A stretch of 64,000 nt of DNA from CAVUWL01 sp963787415 (lineage in GTDB: Bacteria; Actinomycetota; Thermoleophilia; Solirubrobacterales; 70-9): positions 1 through 64,000 of the forward strand of contig CAWBCO010000006.1 in NCBI GenBank assembly GCA_963787415.1, written 5' to 3'. Numbering within the stretch: the stretch's first letter is position 1; each line of letters starts with the position of its first letter. Made by a program: the position numbers and the translations under genes. Positions 1-8,574 of the stretch are shown here, in pieces. The notes beneath the pieces were generated by a model. The model ran no database searches and was not told the origin of the DNA. It saw only the letters and a program-made list of their open reading frames with translations.

Positions 1-548
1 GACGCCGCCAACCTTCCGCTCCACGATCGGGTACCGCCAAGCCCGCAGCAGCGCGTCGAGGCGGCTGGCGCCCTTGTTGGTCAGCTCGACCTCGATCGCC
101 TCGGGCGGGTTCAGGTCGGGTCGGTGAAAACGTCCGGGGCGGCCCTCCGCGGCAGAGAACCGTTCACCCTCGGCGCGCTCGCGGGCGAAGATCTCGGGCT
201 CCGACAAGAGCCGTCGGCCGCGGTGTTCGAGATCGATCGCCACGCTGGCAGCGGCTGCTGTGTGAGCGACTCGACCGGGGGAATAGCGGGGCAGCGGGAG
301 GCCGTCGCGACGCACGGCTCGGTGGCCCTCACGGGTGCCGAGCAGGAGTCGGCCGCTATCGCCGACGCCAGGCAGAACCTCGACCAGACCGGCCGCTCGT
401 ATCCGCGCCTCCCGCTCAAAAATCGCCGCCCTCCGGTCCCCGCCCATAGCGCCACCAACCTCCTCGGAACGCACCCAAACCGCACCACGAACTCAAGCAC
501 CTCCAAATCCCTCACGCTTATCCGGTCTGTCCTCTTTCCACCAGGCAT
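1..548 (-). pseudogene. Replication-relaxation family protein, frameshifted, 3' end off the window
   Basis: Reading leftwards from an ATG at 548, the first 40 codons give a winged-helix start (TDRISVRDLEVLEFVVRFG, then VPRRLVALWAGTGGRR) typical of actinobacterial replication-relaxation proteins. That frame then turns to nonsense and stops near 111. Another frame picks up at about 430 with FEREARIRAAGLVEVLPGVG and runs to the window edge through AIEVELTNKGASRLDALL and RAWRYPIVERKVGGV, the normal C-terminal part. One single-base indel between about 420 and 435 therefore separates the two halves. The family is found on actinobacterial plasmids and integrative elements, and its exact role in replication or mobilisation is unclear. 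AGAGGAG sits directly before the ATG. This is either a pseudogene or an assembly error. Confidence 0.75.
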
Positions 549-593
549 CTCCTCTCTAAGACGTAAACCGACCCCATTTCGATACCCCCCCAG

Positions 594-708
594 CCACTTC
601 GCCTCTCCCCCACCCCGCCCGACCCCGCAGCCGACCACAGACACTCACATCGTGTGTGTCGTGGTCGGTTGCGGGTCAGGGCTCAAACCCGATGGAGAGG
701 CGAAGTGG
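594..708. repeat. Long imperfect inverted repeat between divergent genes
   Basis: The outer arms CCACTTCGCCTCTCC (594-608) and its exact complement (694-708) are a perfect 15-bp match. Inside them, 621-644 and 656-677 form a second stem (GACCCCGCAGCCGACCAC against GTGGTCGGTTGCGGGTC, plus GACAC against GTGTC) with one mismatch and small bulges. The structure fills the gap between the minus-strand replication-relaxation gene and the plus-strand NERD gene. It could be an operator, a structured 5' leader, or the remains of a small mobile element. It lacks the T-tract of an ordinary terminator. Confidence 0.7.
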
Positions 709-799
709 CGCGGACAGTTTTACTGGACCCCTGTCTGGAGCGAGATTCGGTCAGGAGTGGAGTCAAGATGGCACTGCTGCGTGCCGATGAACCAGACTG

Positions 800-1477
800 A
801 TGGCGAAGGAACAGGACTTCGATCTGGGAACCGCCGGCGCAAGTGGCCGACGTGAGTACGAGCGTCGCCGCGACAAGCGCGAGGCGGAGGTCCGGGGACG
901 CCACCCTCACATTGGCAACCTGATGCTGAAGTTCCAGGACGCGCCCGAGAGCGAGAGGGCGTGGGCAACGGGCGCCGCGGGCGAGGAGGAACTCGGTGCC
1001 TACTTTGCCAAGCGCTGCCCTGGTGTGATCGTCCTGAACGATCGACGCATGCCCCGAAGTAAGGCCAACATCGATCATCTGGCGATCGTGCCTACAGGCA
1101 TCTTCGTCATCGATGCAAAGCGCTACAGGGGCAAGATCGAGGTGCGAAAGCCAATCTTCGGCGACGAAAAGCTGTTGATCGCCGGGCGCAACAAGGCCAA
1201 GTTGGTCGACGGACTAAGGAGACAGGCTAAGGCCGTACAGTCGGCAATCGAATCAATTGGACATGAGGTTCCGGTCAACGCATGCTTTTGCTTCATCAAT
1301 CCAAGCGCGCAGGCAAGCGGCAGCGGGGTGCCCCTGCTACGAACGCTGAGCGTCGAGGGCTTTCCCCTCTATTACCCGCGGAAATTGGTGAAGAGGCTCA
1401 ATCAACCGGGCGAGCTGGATCCTGATCGGGCACTGCTGATCGCCGAAGCGCTGGCAGTGCAGTTTCCAGCCGCCTGA
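800..1477 (+). CDS. NERD-domain (nuclease-related) protein
   Basis: The 225-residue protein carries a NERD domain in its middle. The charged N-terminus (residues 1-50, rich in Arg/Glu) is followed by GAAGEEELGAYFAKR (59-72), then NIDHLAIVPTGIFVIDAKRY (90-109). In this last segment D92, D105 and K107 fit the D...DxK core of PD-(D/E)xK-type nucleases, the fold to which NERD is thought to be related. Single-domain NERD proteins are common in Actinobacteria; they may cut or process DNA but are poorly characterised. No signal peptide or membrane segment is visible. The gene stands alone, divergent from the replication-relaxation pseudogene, with a large inverted repeat between them. This placement suggests mobile-element or defence cargo, which is an inference. 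Confidence 0.8.
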   Translation: MAKEQDFDLGTAGASGRREYERRRDKREAEVRGRHPHIGNLMLKFQDAPESERAWATGAAGEEELGAYFAKRCPGVIVLNDRRMPRSKANIDHLAIVPTGIFVIDAKRYRGKIEVRKPIFGDEKLLIAGRNKAKLVDGLRRQAKAVQSAIESIGHEVPVNACFCFINPSAQASGSGVPLLRTLSVEGFPLYYPRKLVKRLNQPGELDPDRALLIAEALAVQFPAA

Positions 1478-1683
1478 TAACCATCAAGCGGTCCGTTCCG
1501 TCTTCGGTCATGACGGAAGCCATCCGACATCGCTCCCACGTAACCAAAACCCGCAAGACCGACGCCTTGGATGTCGTGCAGGTTAGGTGTCCATGGTTAT
1601 GTGCGATGGCGTCAGCGAGTCAAGGTCGTGGATAAAGGAGAGGCCTGGTTTTGAAGCCCAGCCGGCCTCAGGGAGCGGATAGG

Positions 1684-2016
1684 CAGAAGCCCCGGGCGCC
1701 GAGGCTGGGACGGCCCATTTGGCGCCCGGGGGCGACTGCGCCCCGCGGCCGGACACGGAGCAGAAGAGAGAGCTCCGCGGCCCGGACCGCTTCGGTTACT
1801 GACTTGGCGCCTCCCGACCAGGGAAAGTCGGGATGCCCCTGTTGTCGCCGTCCGGCTAGTGAAGGGGACGACGACATTCCTCTCAGGTTGGCTCAGAGGA
1901 GCCGCCTGAGGGAAATCTTTGATCTTCTCGGTCATGTGCGCTGTCGACCTAGCTGCGCGGAGCCGTTCGGCGTGACCAGCGTCTCGCCTCAGCGGTGCCG
2001 AGATAGGGGAGCAAGC
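1684..2016. repeat. 330-bp duplicated segment, copy 1
   Basis: This stretch matches 4372-4703 base for base with roughly twenty substitutions and almost no indels. It begins at GAAGCCCCGGGCGCCGAGGC and ends in GTGCCGAGATAGGGGAGCA, which are the last codons of the adjacent minus-strand TetR remnant. It includes a short hairpin (CCCGAC...GTCGGG around 1817) and a GC-rich palindromic patch near 1720. Both copies keep a minus-strand frame starting MTEKIKDFPQAAPLSQPERN (ATG at 1935 here). No other gene is visible between the NERD gene and the TetR remnant, and 1478-1683 holds nothing I recognise. Confidence 0.85.
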
Positions 2017-2422
2017 TGAACTCAATGAGTTCGGGGGCTGATTCGGGCAGCCGATGGACCGTGCCAGCGCGGATCTGCTCGACGATCGTGACAGCGATAC
2101 CGCCGATTAATGCATGCTCGGTGGTAGTCGGCAGCGGCTGCTCGCGTGGGGCCTCGGCGCGGAGAAGCTCTGCGAAGCGGTCAATGAGTTCGCGGTATCG
2201 ACGCCCTCCGTCGGGCCTGTAGCTGAGGGCGTCGATCGTCAATACGCGCATCGCCGCGGGATTCGCGGCGGCGAAATCAAGCACCGCATAGATCGCCGCG
2301 GCGACCTTCGACGGCCACTCACCATCGGGCGGACAGGCCGTGACGGCAGTCGCCTGCAAACGAGGGAGGGCCAGATCGAACGCCGTTTCGAAATCGTCTT
2401 GGGAAGGCGACCTTTCTTTCAT
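1949..2422 (-). pseudogene. TetR-family regulator lacking its DNA-binding domain
   Basis: The 157-residue frame is a TetR ligand-binding C-terminal domain only: DFETAFDLALPRLQAT, then YAVLDFAAANPAAMRVLTID, and the usual ending LIEFSLLPYLGTAEA. In the intact relatives nearby, this part follows a helix-turn-helix of about 50 residues ending in a motif such as ATFYELFxDKExC. Here the matching residues (SLYRMKERSPSQDDF) appear just around the first ATG, but two in-frame TGA codons lie within 30 bases upstream and no HTH can be read beyond them. There is no convincing ribosome-binding site. A truncated, probably non-functional gene is most likely. A ligand-sink protein without DNA binding is possible but less likely. 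Confidence 0.7.
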
Positions 2423-2847
2423 GCGGTAAAGAGAAATCGAGAGTCAAATCTGAGCTCAAGCGCACCGGTCCCCGGCGCACCTAATCCAGGACCTGGCGTG
2501 GGCTCGCCGCGAAGAGAGCGGCCGTCACCGCTTTGGCGCGGTGCCGGTAGCCCCAGGACCCCAGAGCGGGATGGCTATCGAATCCCCTGTGCCTCCTTAC
2601 TCAAAGTTTGGGTTGGGTGGAAAAAGCCGAGCCCCGCTGATCGGCCCGCGTTCGAATTCGCTGGGAGTTGAGGAGAGTTCGGAGAACCCACCTGCCGCCC
2701 ATCGACCCTTCCGTTCCGACTGCTTATCGAGAATGTCGACAGGGTCGTGGAGGATGAAATCGCTGTCAAGAGTTCACAGACGTAGCCACGTCGGTGGCTT
2801 GGTGTGTGAATTGCAGTTGGGCGTGACGCTGGTGTTCCCGGCGCTAC
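2423..2847. other. Gene-poor spacer between two TetR genes
   Basis: No frame in these 425 bases shows recognisable protein sequence, and I found no RNA gene. The lost 5' end of the TetR remnant (ending at 2422) should have been here, but no HTH motif is readable on either strand, so that portion was deleted or replaced rather than merely frameshifted. Confidence 0.5.
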
Positions 2848-3870
2848 TCAGCTTTTTGGGCCGGACTGACGAAGGGATAAGGCAACTTTTTCCCCCTTGT
2901 TCGTCAGCCACCAGGCATTCGGACGGCCGGGGGCGCCAGGATACTTTCGAAGTAGGCTCATATCCTCGAGCCGAGCCAGTAACTTGGATACCTGGCCCTG
3001 ATGGTCAACTTCGATTTCCCTGGCCACCTGACGGTTGCTGGATCCGGGATTCTCGGCTAGGTAGAGGATGCAGCGCCGGGCCCGATGTGCCCTTGGGTGA
3101 TGTAGGGAGCCGAGGATCTTCGCGTCGTCGCCAAACGCCGCGTCGGTACTTCCAAGGCCCCTCTCATCTCGATGAATATTCGTCGCTAACTCTTTTCCGC
3201 GCTCGATTTCGCGAATCGCTGCATTCCTGCCAAGGTAGGGGGCGACGACGAAACCCATCAGCGGCCCGAGTTTGTCGATCAGCGGTTCCGGGTCTCGCGC
3301 TACCAGGTGATTCTCGACGATGCGCAGCACCGCACCGAAGGATCCCTCCGGTGAGAGAGGAGGCAAAGTGACACCCTCGGCCCCGGGCCAGCGGTCCAGA
3401 TCGGTGATCAGAGCAAGCAGCTCGGCAGCACGCTTCTCACGATGTTTGAGCACCCTCGGACCGGCTGTCAAGGTCTCAATTAGGGAGACACGGCCAATGT
3501 CAGGCTCACGTTCGACAAAGAGCAGGAGCGCCGCCAGTGCGGACCGGATGCCATCTTGCCAGGAGTCCTCACCATCGAGTGCGCGAAGTACCAATTCATT
3601 TCCTATATCTGCCGCTTGATCCAATATTCCAATCAAACAGTCTTGGAGGTCGGTGAAATGGGTATGAAAGGTACGTCGCGATACTTCAGCCCGCTCGACT
3701 AGCTGCCCGACCGTTATCTCCCCAAATCCGCGTTCATTCAAGAGCTCAATCATCGCCTGGAGAATCCGCTTGCGTTGAAGCTCAGCCAAGACGCCCTGGG
3801 AGGGATCGGAACCTCCTGGATCCGCACCGCTGCTCAAAGGAAATTTCTGAGAATCCCGCTTATCTGTCAT
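2848..3870 (-). CDS. TetR-family regulator fused to a C-terminal winged helix
   Basis: The 340-residue transcription factor has two DNA-binding modules. The TetR helix-turn-helix lies at about 33-80 (RKRILQAMIELLNERGFG, then VSRRTFHTHFTDLQDCL), followed by a TetR ligand-binding domain ending near VVAPYLGRNAA. A further segment, about 255-335, reads as a MarR-like winged helix: ILYLAENPGSSNRQVAREI, QVSKLLARLEDMSLL and a wing with WWLTNKGE. I have seen this TetR plus winged-helix layout in Thermoleophilia. It is cytoplasmic and probably a repressor responding to a small ligand, with target unknown. It lies between the two copies of the 330-bp duplicated segment and is transcribed leftwards. The ATG at 3870 is the first start and precedes a low-complexity, likely disordered, 30-residue lead. 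Confidence 0.85.
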   Translation of the reverse strand: MTDKRDSQKFPLSSGADPGGSDPSQGVLAELQRKRILQAMIELLNERGFGEITVGQLVERAEVSRRTFHTHFTDLQDCLIGILDQAADIGNELVLRALDGEDSWQDGIRSALAALLLFVEREPDIGRVSLIETLTAGPRVLKHREKRAAELLALITDLDRWPGAEGVTLPPLSPEGSFGAVLRIVENHLVARDPEPLIDKLGPLMGFVVAPYLGRNAAIREIERGKELATNIHRDERGLGSTDAAFGDDAKILGSLHHPRAHRARRCILYLAENPGSSNRQVAREIEVDHQGQVSKLLARLEDMSLLRKYPGAPGRPNAWWLTNKGEKVALSLRQSGPKS

Positions 3871-4371
3871 CTATCGGTTCCAGGTGAGCGGCACAGGAAG
3901 GCAGTCGGACGTGGTGGCTTTTCGATCTTGAACGGCACAGCCAGCGTTGTCATCCTCGCGCAGCGAGAAGATCCCTCCCAGGTCTTCGATTCGAAGTGAG
4001 GACGAAATATGGTTCTCAAGATGGCAGACGATGCTGCTCCCCAAATATGACCCGCTTGGGTCGATACTGCGAGAGTTCTCGAAGACAATGCCGCCGATCA
4101 TGAGGTAGATCGGCGCGCGCGCGGCGAAGAAGGCGGACCTCCTCCGTCGTGCAAGTAGGCCTCGACATTGATGGAGGCAGAAACGCTTGCTCCGGCATAC
4201 GAAGTGCCATGGTGCCGCGAACCGCTGCCTAAATTTTTTTGGTGAAACTGCGGCGAATAACCGCCAGCGGAGATTGGCTCGGGTAGGCATTTTGGAAGCG
4301 TCGTGGATGTCAGTTGTCTATAGAGGTGCGAGGGTTCGGCTGTCAGAACAAGTGGTCACAGCGCATTGCAG
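3871..4371. other. Intergenic region without a recognisable gene
   Basis: Open frames of 64-139 codons occur on the minus strand but none looks like a real protein: they are rich in Arg and Ser, lack family motifs and have no ribosome-binding site. The segment is more AT-rich than its neighbours in places, for example the run AAATTTTTTTGG near 4232. It probably contains the promoter of the TetR/winged-helix gene that starts at 3870. Confidence 0.45.
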
Positions 4372-4703
4372 AAGCCCCGAGCGCCGAGGCTGGGACGGCC
4401 CCACTGGCGCCCGGGGGCCACTGCGCCTTCGCGGCCGAACACGGAGCAGAAGAGAGAGCTCCGGGACCGGGGCCGCTTCGGTTACTGACTTGGCGCCTCC
4501 TGACCAGGGAAAGTCGGGATGCACCTGTTGTCGCCGTCCGGCTAGGGAAGGGGACGACGACATTCCTCTCAGGTTGGCTTAGAGGAGCCGCCTGAGGGAA
4601 ATCTTTGATCTTCTCGGTCATGTGCGCTGAGGACCTAGCTGCGCGGAGCTGTTCGGCGTGACCAGAGTCTCGCCTCGGCGGTGCCGAGATAGGGGAGCAG
4701 CGT
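4372..4703. repeat. 330-bp duplicated segment, copy 2
   Basis: This is the second copy of the segment at 1684-2016, in the same orientation. Its right end still carries the last codons of a TetR gene (LLPYLGTAEA read on the minus strand), but the sequence beyond 4703 is unrelated, so this copy holds only a TetR tail. The minus-strand frame MTEKIKDFPQAAPLSQPERN recurs with ATG at 4621 and stays open to 4343. The two copies flank the TetR/winged-helix gene. They could have arisen by duplication of a regulator with its downstream region followed by deletion, or by recombination between two paralogous loci. Confidence 0.85.
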
Positions 4704-4892
4704 TAGACTATAACGTACATTGATGAGCAAAATGATAGACGCTATGTTTTTGAAGTCGAAGGACGGACCCGCCAGGGAGTGAGGACGTGAGCGCAGCCAG
4801 GACCGGCTTCAGCAGCGGTACGTGTCTGTCTTCGCACAGCCACGAACAATGTACAATGCAGTTTGTGACGTCAAGAAAGCTCGGCTAACCCG

Positions 4893-5627
4893 ATGCGACG
4901 CACTTCCTCCCAACTTGAAGGCAGGTCTGCCTCGCCGAGGAGTCCGGTAGGGATGGTCGAAAAGGCAGGCTTACCGGTTGGCCGCGAGGCCCTGGCGGAG
5001 CCGATCGTCGCAAACTCGCAGCGTGAGCGCATTCTCAACGCTTTGGCAAACAGTTGCGCAGAGAAGGGCTACAGCGCAACAACGATTGCCGACATCGCTC
5101 AAGGTGCCGGAGTTTCCCGCGCCACCTTTTATGAGCTGTTCAAGGACAAGGAGGGATGCCTGTACGCAGCGATGGAGCTTGCACTGGCAGACTTGACCGG
5201 GCGGATTGCGGGAGCCTATTCAGCAGATGCGCCATGGGCGAGCAATGTTCGTAACGCCGTCGCGGCGGTGCTCGATCTGCTTGCCGAGAAGCCCGCGTTC
5301 GCCCGGATGGCATTAATTGAGGCGCCGGCGAGCGGCGGACCCACGGCTGAGCTCTACACCGCGGGCAAACGGGTCCTACAGGCGCTTCTGGACAGCGGGC
5401 GCGATGACCGTATCGAGGAGGAGAGGATCCCCTCTAGCGCCAGTCGCGCCGCTTTGGCGGCGGCAGAGTCGCTGATTGCTGGCCAAATCCTGAGTGGACA
5501 CACGGACCGAGCGCCGGACCTCCTTCCCGACATTATTTACATCACGACCATCCCCTACATCGGCAGGGAGGGCGCATTGAGCCAGTATCAAGCGGCAGAG
5601 CGAGCACGGACGCCGAAATCCGACTGA
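4893..5627 (+). CDS. TetR-family transcriptional regulator
   Basis: The 244-residue protein has the TetR helix-turn-helix at about 42-92: QRERILNALANSCAEKGYSA, VSRATFYELFKDKEGCLYAA. This is followed by an all-helical ligand domain with the family-typical ending LLPDIIYITTIPYIGREGA. The first 40 residues are low-complexity. An alternative ATG at 4953, preceded by AGGAG, would remove 20 of them and may be the true start. It is 79 bp upstream of a second TetR gene on the same strand, and the two probably share a transcript and an ancestry, since the ATFYELFxDKExC motif is nearly identical in both. It is likely a cytoplasmic repressor with unknown ligand and target. Confidence 0.85.
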   Translation: MRRTSSQLEGRSASPRSPVGMVEKAGLPVGREALAEPIVANSQRERILNALANSCAEKGYSATTIADIAQGAGVSRATFYELFKDKEGCLYAAMELALADLTGRIAGAYSADAPWASNVRNAVAAVLDLLAEKPAFARMALIEAPASGGPTAELYTAGKRVLQALLDSGRDDRIEEERIPSSASRAALAAAESLIAGQILSGHTDRAPDLLPDIIYITTIPYIGREGALSQYQAAERARTPKSD

Positions 5628-5706
5628 GCGGACCATCCAGTGCGAACACCTGCACCAGCTCAAACGTAAACATAGAATCAAGCATCTGAGTAAACCGAAG
5701 GGAGAA

Positions 5707-6363
5707 ATGCGCGAGGAGTGGCGCCCTCCGCGTGGCCGTCACAAGCTGCCGCGAGAGCTGATCTCGCGCTCGCAACGACAGAGACTGCTGGCAGCGACCA
5801 TGCAGGTCGTCGCGGAGCAGGGTTATGGAACCACGACTGTTGCGGATCTGACCAGCAAGGCGGGAATTTCGCGGACCACTTTCTATGAGCTTTTCCGCGA
5901 CAAGGAAGCATGCTTTCTGGCTGCATATGACCACGCGGCCGATGCTCTGATCCGAAAGATCAATGCAGCCTTCGAAAGCAAGGAGACATGGCCCGAGGCG
6001 ATGCGAGCCGCTCTAAAGGCGCTGCTCGCTGAATTTGCAGCGGCTCCAAAGCTCGCTCTTTTGGGGATGGTCGACATAAGCGCAGCGGGGCCGGCGGCTC
6101 AGCTCCGCTATCGAGCAGCGGTGAGGCGACTGACCCCGCTATTTGAGGAGGGCCGCGATTTCGTCCCGGACGGGCGCGCTCTACCGGCGAACACTTCGAG
6201 GATGGCGATCGGAGGTGTAGCTGGTTTGGTGTCCGAACAACTGCTTTCCGGGCGCGCAGATGAACTCCCCGGCCTAATAGACGACGTCCTTCTTGCGACA
6301 CTCGGCCCATATATCGGCCGCGAGGGGGCGGAGAACCTGATCGCGGCAGATACCGACGCCTAA
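5707..6363 (+). CDS. TetR-family transcriptional regulator
   Basis: The 218-residue paralogue of the preceding gene has its helix-turn-helix at about 20-70 (RQRLLAATMQVVAEQGYGTT, ISRTTFYELFRDKEACFLAA). Its ligand domain ends LIDDVLLATLGPYIGREGA, matching the 4893 gene closely. The sequence GGGAGAA directly before the ATG acts as ribosome-binding site. It is co-directional with the upstream TetR gene and convergent with the PadR-like gene, whose stop lies only 32 bp beyond this stop. Ligand and operator are unknown. Confidence 0.87.
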   Translation: MREEWRPPRGRHKLPRELISRSQRQRLLAATMQVVAEQGYGTTTVADLTSKAGISRTTFYELFRDKEACFLAAYDHAADALIRKINAAFESKETWPEAMRAALKALLAEFAAAPKLALLGMVDISAAGPAAQLRYRAAVRRLTPLFEEGRDFVPDGRALPANTSRMAIGGVAGLVSEQLLSGRADELPGLIDDVLLATLGPYIGREGAENLIAADTDA

Positions 6364-6394
6364 GCTCTCGCCGTTCGCCCGAGACGAGGAGACC

Positions 6395-7600
6395 TCATTT
6401 TGTTTCAACGTCCTTTTCCAAACGCCCGAGCCGCCGCGCCGAATAACGGAACTGATCGATTCCAAAGTGAGCGAGGATGGCCGGGTATCGGGTGCCCTGC
6501 TGTTGTTCAGCGAGCTGGCCGAGCGGGAGAATTTGATCACGCATACCGATGCTTCTGCGGAGCTGTTTCTGCCGGTAGAGCCGCACCAGCGCGAGTTGAT
6601 CACGGCGGGGGAGAGCGTCGGCAAAGAAAAGTCGAAGCGAGGCTTCATTACGAAGTTGCATCGGAGCAATCCGAGGCGAGCGCAGCCAAGTGCACAAGGC
6701 GGAGAAGCCGCGATCGGTCAGCTGATATTCGGAACGATCGCGACCTCCCTCGGGATCACTGCGCCTTCGGAGAAGCCCGGCCGAACACATCTGATTCAGC
6801 TGCGGATAAAGCAGGGCGAATGAGGTCGGCCAAAAGCCCTGAGTCGACTCCGCAGCAGCTTTCTGAATCGCATATCCATAATTGGCACCGAAGCGGACCA
6901 TCGCGAGGATCAGGTGGTGGGTTGGTGTCAACTTGATGGCCTCCTGCATTCGACCGACCGGAGGACTCGGGTCATTCGATTGGACCGGATGCTGGCCAGT
7001 GGGCCTGATTGCGGACGCCCGGATTTGTTGCTCCAAACGGTTCCACCAACGCGCGGCGTGGGCGAAGGTGTCCTGACCGAGCGCGGCGACAACGGCGGGA
7101 TAGCGGACTGAACGAAAATCGGGGGAAGCGGAAAGTGAGATGACCGCGCGCACCTCGTTGCCCCTGATCCGGTAGTTCTCTCGAATGCGGCCGATCAGCT
7201 CGAGCTGATCGGGGATCGAGAGGATGTCGGCGAAAAACACCCGGAGCATCCCCTCATCGCGAATCCGCATTGGCGCAATTTCGGGCGCCCGCAACCACTG
7301 CAAAAAGGCTCCCTCACCAAGGTCAGTGAGAGCGAATGCAGCTCGGGGCCGAGCGCCTCGGTCGTCGCTGCGTCGGAGCAAGAGCTCCAAACCTTCGAGC
7401 CGTGCCAACTCAGGGTATATGAGCGACATCGAGATTGGCCAGAAGTTTTTGGTCCACTGATCGGCAGCCTTCCTTACTGCATAGCCCGAGCTGAAACCAA
7501 GACGCACCATGCCAAGAATCAGATAGGAGGTGACGGTCAGCTTTCTCCCATCCTCGGGCGAGGGACCAGGAATTGGATCTAAGACCTTCGTCGGCTTCAC
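6395..7600 (-). CDS. Tandem PadR-like regulator (two PadR units in one chain)
   Basis: The 401-residue protein contains the same roughly 150-residue unit twice. Unit one starts at 21 (LTVTSYLILGMVRLGFSSGY), unit two at 224 (LTPTHHLILAMVRFGANYGY). Each continues with a winged helix (FWPISMSLIYPELARLEG; FWPTSFALLYPQLNQMCSAG), a wing ending ALTDLGEGAF or QLTDRGFSAL, and a conserved C-terminal stretch IAPMRIRDEGMLRVFFAD or IAPMQLRNEASLRLFFAD. PadR proteins normally work as dimers of one such unit, so this chain could fold as an internal pseudo-dimer. The start is GTG at 7600 with GGGGAGGTTGA before it. It is divergent from the TetR gene at 7795, with which it may share a control region. A regulatory role is inferred from the fold. 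Confidence 0.85.
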   Translation of the reverse strand: MKPTKVLDPIPGPSPEDGRKLTVTSYLILGMVRLGFSSGYAVRKAADQWTKNFWPISMSLIYPELARLEGLELLLRRSDDRGARPRAAFALTDLGEGAFLQWLRAPEIAPMRIRDEGMLRVFFADILSIPDQLELIGRIRENYRIRGNEVRAVISLSASPDFRSVRYPAVVAALGQDTFAHAARWWNRLEQQIRASAIRPTGQHPVQSNDPSPPVGRMQEAIKLTPTHHLILAMVRFGANYGYAIQKAAAESTQGFWPTSFALLYPQLNQMCSAGLLRRRSDPEGGRDRSEYQLTDRGFSALCTWLRSPRIAPMQLRNEASLRLFFADALPRRDQLALVRLYRQKQLRRSIGMRDQILPLGQLAEQQQGTRYPAILAHFGIDQFRYSARRLGRLEKDVETK

Positions 7601-7794
7601 TCAACCTCCCCGGTGGCCTCCCACGTCGCGAATGAACACCATGGTAGACCAGTCCTACAGGGCATATACCGCCAAACACATTGCACTCTGGACTGCGGCG
7701 CGGTTCGATAAGACGGAATCAGCGAGGAGGCCAGAACGACATGAAAGGAGCCGGCTCCAATCGGTGGCCACAGATCTGCAGCGAGGCGTGAGGT

Positions 7795-8490
7795 ATGGCA
7801 GTGAGCGCAACGGGCCGTGGAGGCAGACATCCGGGGCCCGAGGGCCGAAGCAATGAGTCGCTTGATCCGACTGCAACGGTCGGTTTCAAAAGGCCGGAGG
7901 CCGAGCGCGACCGTCTATTGCGGGCGATCGTACGCGTAGTCGGCAGGAAGGGCTACGCAGCGACCACCGTCGCCGATGTTCTGAGCGAGGCCGCGATAGC
8001 GCCCAAGAGATTTGAGTCTTACTTCGACGACAAGCAGCACTGCTTCCTAGCGGCCCAAGACCGCCTTGTCGGACAGGCCGTCGATACGGTGCTGCGCAGG
8101 AAGGATGAAACCAAGCCTTGGCTAGAGCAGATAATCGCGGAGCTCGGGGCAGTCTTTGATATTTGTCTCTCGGATCGGCAAATTGCGAGGGTGGCGATGG
8201 TCGAGGTGGGGCTCGTTGGAGCCAGCGGACGTGCTCAGCAGCTCGGAACACTTGCAAGGTTTGCAGAGCTAATAGGCCCGCCTCCGGGCGAGGATGGGCT
8301 ACCGGCGAGCACGTCCCTACTCGCAGTCAGTGGCGCAGCGAGTCTGATCTGCGACGCTCTAGCGGACAAAGACCCCATGAGCCTCGTTGGATTGCTGCCC
8401 GAGTTGACTTTTGCGCTCCTTTGTCCATTCATCGGGCCGAGAGCGGCCAAAGAGGAGATGGCTCGTTTCGTGCGATCCGAGTCGAGCTAA
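7795..8490 (+). CDS. TetR-family transcriptional regulator
   Basis: The 231-residue protein has an N-terminal low-complexity stretch (about 35 residues) and then the helix-turn-helix ERDRLLRAIVRVVGRKGYAA with AIAPKRFESYFDDKQHCFLA. The ligand domain ends LPELTFALLCPFIGPRAA. The recognition helix differs from those of the TetR genes at 4893 and 5707 (PKRFESYFDDK in place of RATFYELFKDK), so the operator is probably different. The gene is divergent from the tandem PadR gene with about 195 bp between starts, room for a shared promoter/operator region. Function beyond regulation is unknown. Confidence 0.85.
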   Translation: MAVSATGRGGRHPGPEGRSNESLDPTATVGFKRPEAERDRLLRAIVRVVGRKGYAATTVADVLSEAAIAPKRFESYFDDKQHCFLAAQDRLVGQAVDTVLRRKDETKPWLEQIIAELGAVFDICLSDRQIARVAMVEVGLVGASGRAQQLGTLARFAELIGPPPGEDGLPASTSLLAVSGAASLICDALADKDPMSLVGLLPELTFALLCPFIGPRAAKEEMARFVRSESS

Positions 8491-8574
8491 CGTTCCCATC
8501 GTTTTCTGGGGCTGCGCTCTCCCGTTGGTGGATCGCCGGACCAGGTGGTGGTGGTGGATCGCCAGCACTCCACT

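Noticed and set aside
2565..2605. Sequence TCGAATCCCCTGTGCCTCC resembling a tRNA T-arm and 3' end
   Set aside because: The flanking bases do not form a T-stem, and no matching acceptor 5' strand, D arm or anticodon arm lies upstream.
3871..4290. Minus-strand open frame of 139 codons upstream of the TetR/winged-helix gene
   Set aside because: No family motif, no ribosome site, and odd composition; I could not link it to a TetR C-terminus despite its position.
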